DNA of 64,000 nt from NCBI GenBank assembly GCA_947034885.2, contig OX344754.2, positions 12,073,501 through 12,137,500 on the forward strand, given 5' to 3'. This stretch comes from Thuidium tamariscinum (taxonomy: Eukaryota; Streptophyta; Bryopsida; Hypnales; Thuidiaceae). Below are positions 61,075-64,000 of the stretch, piece after piece. A model generated the notes under the pieces. The model did no database searches, was not told the DNA's origin, and saw nothing but the letters and a program-made list of their open reading frames with translations. Made by a program: the position numbers and the translations under genes. Numbering within the stretch: position 1 is the stretch's first letter; each line of letters opens with the position of its first letter.

Positions 61075-64000
61075 CTAATTCAGAAAGTCTCCCTTTCGTG
61101 CTTTCGCAAGTTTTATAGCAGTGCCGATTTTACTTTTCATGCCCAGCGGGGTTCTAGGATGATCGATTAGACCCTTCAACGGGTCATCCTCTGCCGGCAA
61201 TCTGAGCAGCGATGAAAAACTAAGTCCCAAAGAAATCCAGTCATCAGCCGGTACATATACAGTCTTTGGTTTCCAATATGGTGACCGGAACTGAGGAGTT
61301 CCAACGTACTGCTTCAGCTGCTGTGAATCATTTGATAGACAGCTAACATCGAAGTCGTGTAGAACTAACTTGTCATCAATCATCAGCATATTATCTGGCT
61401 TCACATCCCGATGCAAAAGGAGGCATGCATGAAGCCCAGACAAAGCCTCTTCCATTGCTCCCCAGAACTCCCCAAGTTGCTCCCATGAGATTTCTGAAAT
61501 GCACCTCCCCAAACCTTTCAACTTGATGAAGGCAAGCCCCACCACACCACTAACACTCCCATGCACACCTTCAACCATAACTCTGATCTTGGGTGCTCTC
61601 TGGTCAACTGCACGGTGGTTCTTACACTCGTTCTCAATGCAAAAACGGGGTCCCACTTTCAACACTGCATTCTCTTCTCCAACCTGAATGATTAGGGACT
61701 TTCCACCCCTGGCCACAATCCATGCTCCCTTCATATCCAGGGCGACACCATCATGTTTCACGAAGGCCACAGGGTTAATTGGCACATCATTCATCCTACA
61801 CAAAGTATCTATGTATCTAGTCAAACACCTAAAGCCAGAAGGGGTCTCTTCATCCAAGAGGTCCACCAACTTGACACTTTCATCCCCCTTATGATTGTCG
61901 CAAATATCATCAAGACCAGGGCAAATCTGCGCAAATGGCATTAAGCCTTTTGCTGGAATCTCAGGAGCCACTTGGCATCGGATCATACGTTTATCAGTAC
62001 CATAGTTAAATCTAGCAAACCATATACACTCAATACGGTTTAGGAAAGCGGTTAAGAAGGTACCCCCAACACCATCTTCAAGGAACTTCGCCCTGATAAC
62101 CTTGTGCAGCTTGCCAAAAGCAGCCCTATTGTTACAAATTCCAGTAACATCACCTAAGGCATTGGACAACCCATTGACTGCCTTCATCTCTGAAGGATAC
62201 TCCCTGTCGCGAACATAAACACGGAAGTGGGCCCGTGCACCGTCACCATCGAGGTAATCCTCGCCTAACACTTGAACTTCATCCTGCCCTAGTGCAGATG
62301 CTTCCATTATGGTCAATGCGTGAGTATAGTACACTCGCTCAAGATCGGCCTCTGATCTCTTCCGAGATTTTTTCATAGTCAAAATATCATTGACCGGGAT
62401 CTTTCTTGCACGGTGCCATAGATAGAGGTACCTTAAATCTGCAACCAGTGCCCTCTCTGCATCCAACAGCGTATCTACAGGCCCTGTAGTGCATGGCACA
62501 TTTAAGTTCTCTACTTCCCACTTCGTTACGTCGTCCACTTCGGTCACGGGAACATAGTCTGTGTATGCAGTCTTGCGCCTCTTATTCATCAGCGCTGAAA
62601 GCTTATCCACCCGCACTGAAAGCTTTTCAAATCTATCCTTAACCACTGCAAATTAAGCCAAATCAAGCTTCAAACACTAAAATAATTTGAGAAAACAGAG
62701 TGAGCACAAGTGAGGGCAATCAGCTGGAGAATCCCAGTCCACTGCGAATTAAGCCAAATTAAGCTTTATACCCTAAAAGCAAAGTGTTGTCCACTGCAAA
62801 TTAGATCTCGTCAGAGAGCAGAGCCAAGACCAGAGCTGAAAGATCTTTGAAAATAGAGAAGAGTTCTCAGACCTGGAGAGGGTTGGGCCCCCAAAGTCTC
62901 ACAAAGTCCTATTTATCAGGTTTTTCGTAAAGTTCACAATATTTGTCATTCAAAACACCACCAAAATTATCTAAAGTTTGCAGTTCCGTTTGATACTACA
63001 AGAAAACCTTCCTAGTGGGTCTTAAAGAAATCAGTCACGGATTGATCAACTTCTAACTATCAGGCACGAAGTGCGAACACACGAGTGTAGTAACCGATTG
63101 CAAAAACAGCCGGATCGCCTTTCGAGCTGTTTCAGGCCTTTTACGATCCCTCAGTATCACTATATCACTATCACTTGGTATCTGTAATGTGATCTCGTCA
63201 GAGAGCAGAGCCAAGACCAGAGCACAAAGCAGGCTAAGAAGATAGAGTCTTCTAAGCTTGGAAAACTTGGAAACTCTAAAGTAGGCCCATAACTACAGCC
63301 CCGAAGATGAGCATCATCACAGTAACAACTCCAGCCAGATCCTAACCCTCTGGTTGTCGTCAACTACAAGTGACTTCAATCTCGGCGTCCAGTTCATACT
63401 TTCTAATCGAATTACGCAAAAAAAAACCATTAAGCAAAACCCTAAACAGCAAGTATTACTATATCACTATCACTTAATATGTGCAGTTTGCAACGATTAA
63501 GCTAAACCCTAAAATCAATGTGTTCATCACACAATCATTCTAAATATTATTGATGAACCCACTTGATGAACTCTCAGACAAAGGACTGCAAGCGTTATGG
63601 AGCTTGCGCAAGTCCACCAGCCAGACCTAAACAGCAATGAAAACTGAGTAGGATGACCTAAACCCTCGACGAGAACAAGGCCCGCTACTCTATTAGTCGT
63701 GCGTGGAATGAAGCATCCAACAAGTCATCCCACGAAACCCTAACTGTTCGACTGAGATAAGCGTAAGGCAAACGCCCCAATAATAACGATCACCCACCCA
63801 TACCTGCACGTTGCACGAATGACTTCAAAAGTACCCGCACCATACCAGGTCGCCCAAGAAAAACACTGTCCAAATCTTCCTTAGTAAATCCCGCATCCAC
63901 CAGTTTCTGGATTTCATCATCTGTGAATTTTTCATCTGAAATATTTTCCTCCAAGACTTGTCGAAGGGCTTCTGATGCTCCTAGAGATGACTTTGACTTA
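61075..64000 (-). CDS. Divergent protein kinase with DFD motif, 5'-partial
   Basis: Two exons are seen: a partial one from the window edge to 63846, and 62645-61075. The intron 63845-62646 (GTATGG donor, pyrimidine-rich TTTGCAG acceptor) joins them in phase 1. The upstream exon gives an acidic helical segment ending FLGRP. The second exon (522 residues) has a coiled-coil-like start, a long region of unknown fold, then a compact kinase domain. Numbered from the Val codon at 62646: Lys330 in AVLK, HRDVKPDN (412-419), DFD (431-433) in place of DFG, GTPQFRSP (449-456) as activation/P+1 segment, and ADDW (467-470). No glycine-rich loop is evident. The C-lobe is short. It is not a standard plant receptor-like kinase; resemblance to Crinkler-type or fungal FunK1-type kinases is a guess. 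The start codon lies beyond the window. Confidence 0.75.

Noticed and set aside
1..64000. tRNA, rRNA, CRISPR array, bacterial operon or prophage
   Set aside because: None seen by eye; intron structure and repeat content are eukaryotic. A covariance-model tRNA search would be needed to exclude tRNAs fully.
1..64000. Intact retrotransposon or DNA transposon coding regions
   Set aside because: No reverse transcriptase, integrase, gag or DDE transposase signatures were found in any open frame; only non-autonomous elements are visible.

Overview
The window looks like nuclear DNA of a land plant. Its genes are intron-rich with GT-AG splice sites, two or three of them encode plastid proteins with N-terminal transit-like peptides, short interstitial arrays of the plant telomere motif (CCCTAAA) occur, and there are no operons, tRNAs, rRNAs or CRISPR arrays that I can support. 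The very AT-rich, gene-poor intergenic DNA, plus an IRG-like GTPase next to a kinase with an MLKL-like helical N-terminus, suggest an early-diverging lineage such as a bryophyte. That placement is inference only.

Genes, left to right. (1) 578-2000 minus: IRG/interferon-inducible-GTPase-like protein, at least two exons, 5' end unresolved. (2) 3637-5393 minus: tyrosine-kinase-like protein kinase with a helical N-terminal domain and a 35-codon upstream ORF. (3) 7974-10881 plus: six-exon plastid NAD(P)-binding Rossmann protein (At1g32220-like), with one GC-AG intron. (4) 18469-21902 plus: eleven-exon IspD (2-C-methyl-D-erythritol 4-phosphate cytidylyltransferase) of the plastid MEP isoprenoid pathway. 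(5) 30021-36283 minus: eleven-exon plastid ABC1/UbiB-type atypical kinase with an unusual KVAQ in place of KxGQ. (6) 61075 to beyond 64000 minus: divergent protein kinase with DFD in place of DFG, 5' end outside the window. I resolved exon boundaries by requiring splice dinucleotides, matching intron phase and protein-family continuity; every junction listed for genes 3, 4 and 5 is phase-consistent.

Between the genes lie long AT-rich tracts (about 10.9-18.4, 21.9-29.7, 36.3-61.0 kb) with no credible gene and no intact transposase, reverse transcriptase or integrase ORF. They are built of small non-autonomous elements: a TA-flanked 1-kb foldback (2295-3283); TTAA-flanked families (12156-13112, 39955-40930, 14286-15494, 25232-25462); three copies of a family with GGGTCATTGCAAGAAAC-type ends and 3-bp target duplications (about 23.2, 43.2 and 44.4 kb); several hairpin MITEs, two with nested insertions; a large inverted repeat at 48.5-49.7 kb; a tandem duplication at 54.4-55.9 kb; and two minisatellites. 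The IspD, Rossmann-protein and ABC1K genes are ordinary plastid housekeeping functions with no visible operon-like link. The GTPase/kinase pair at the left end is the most likely functional pair of interest, and the nested repeat families are the most likely undescribed content.
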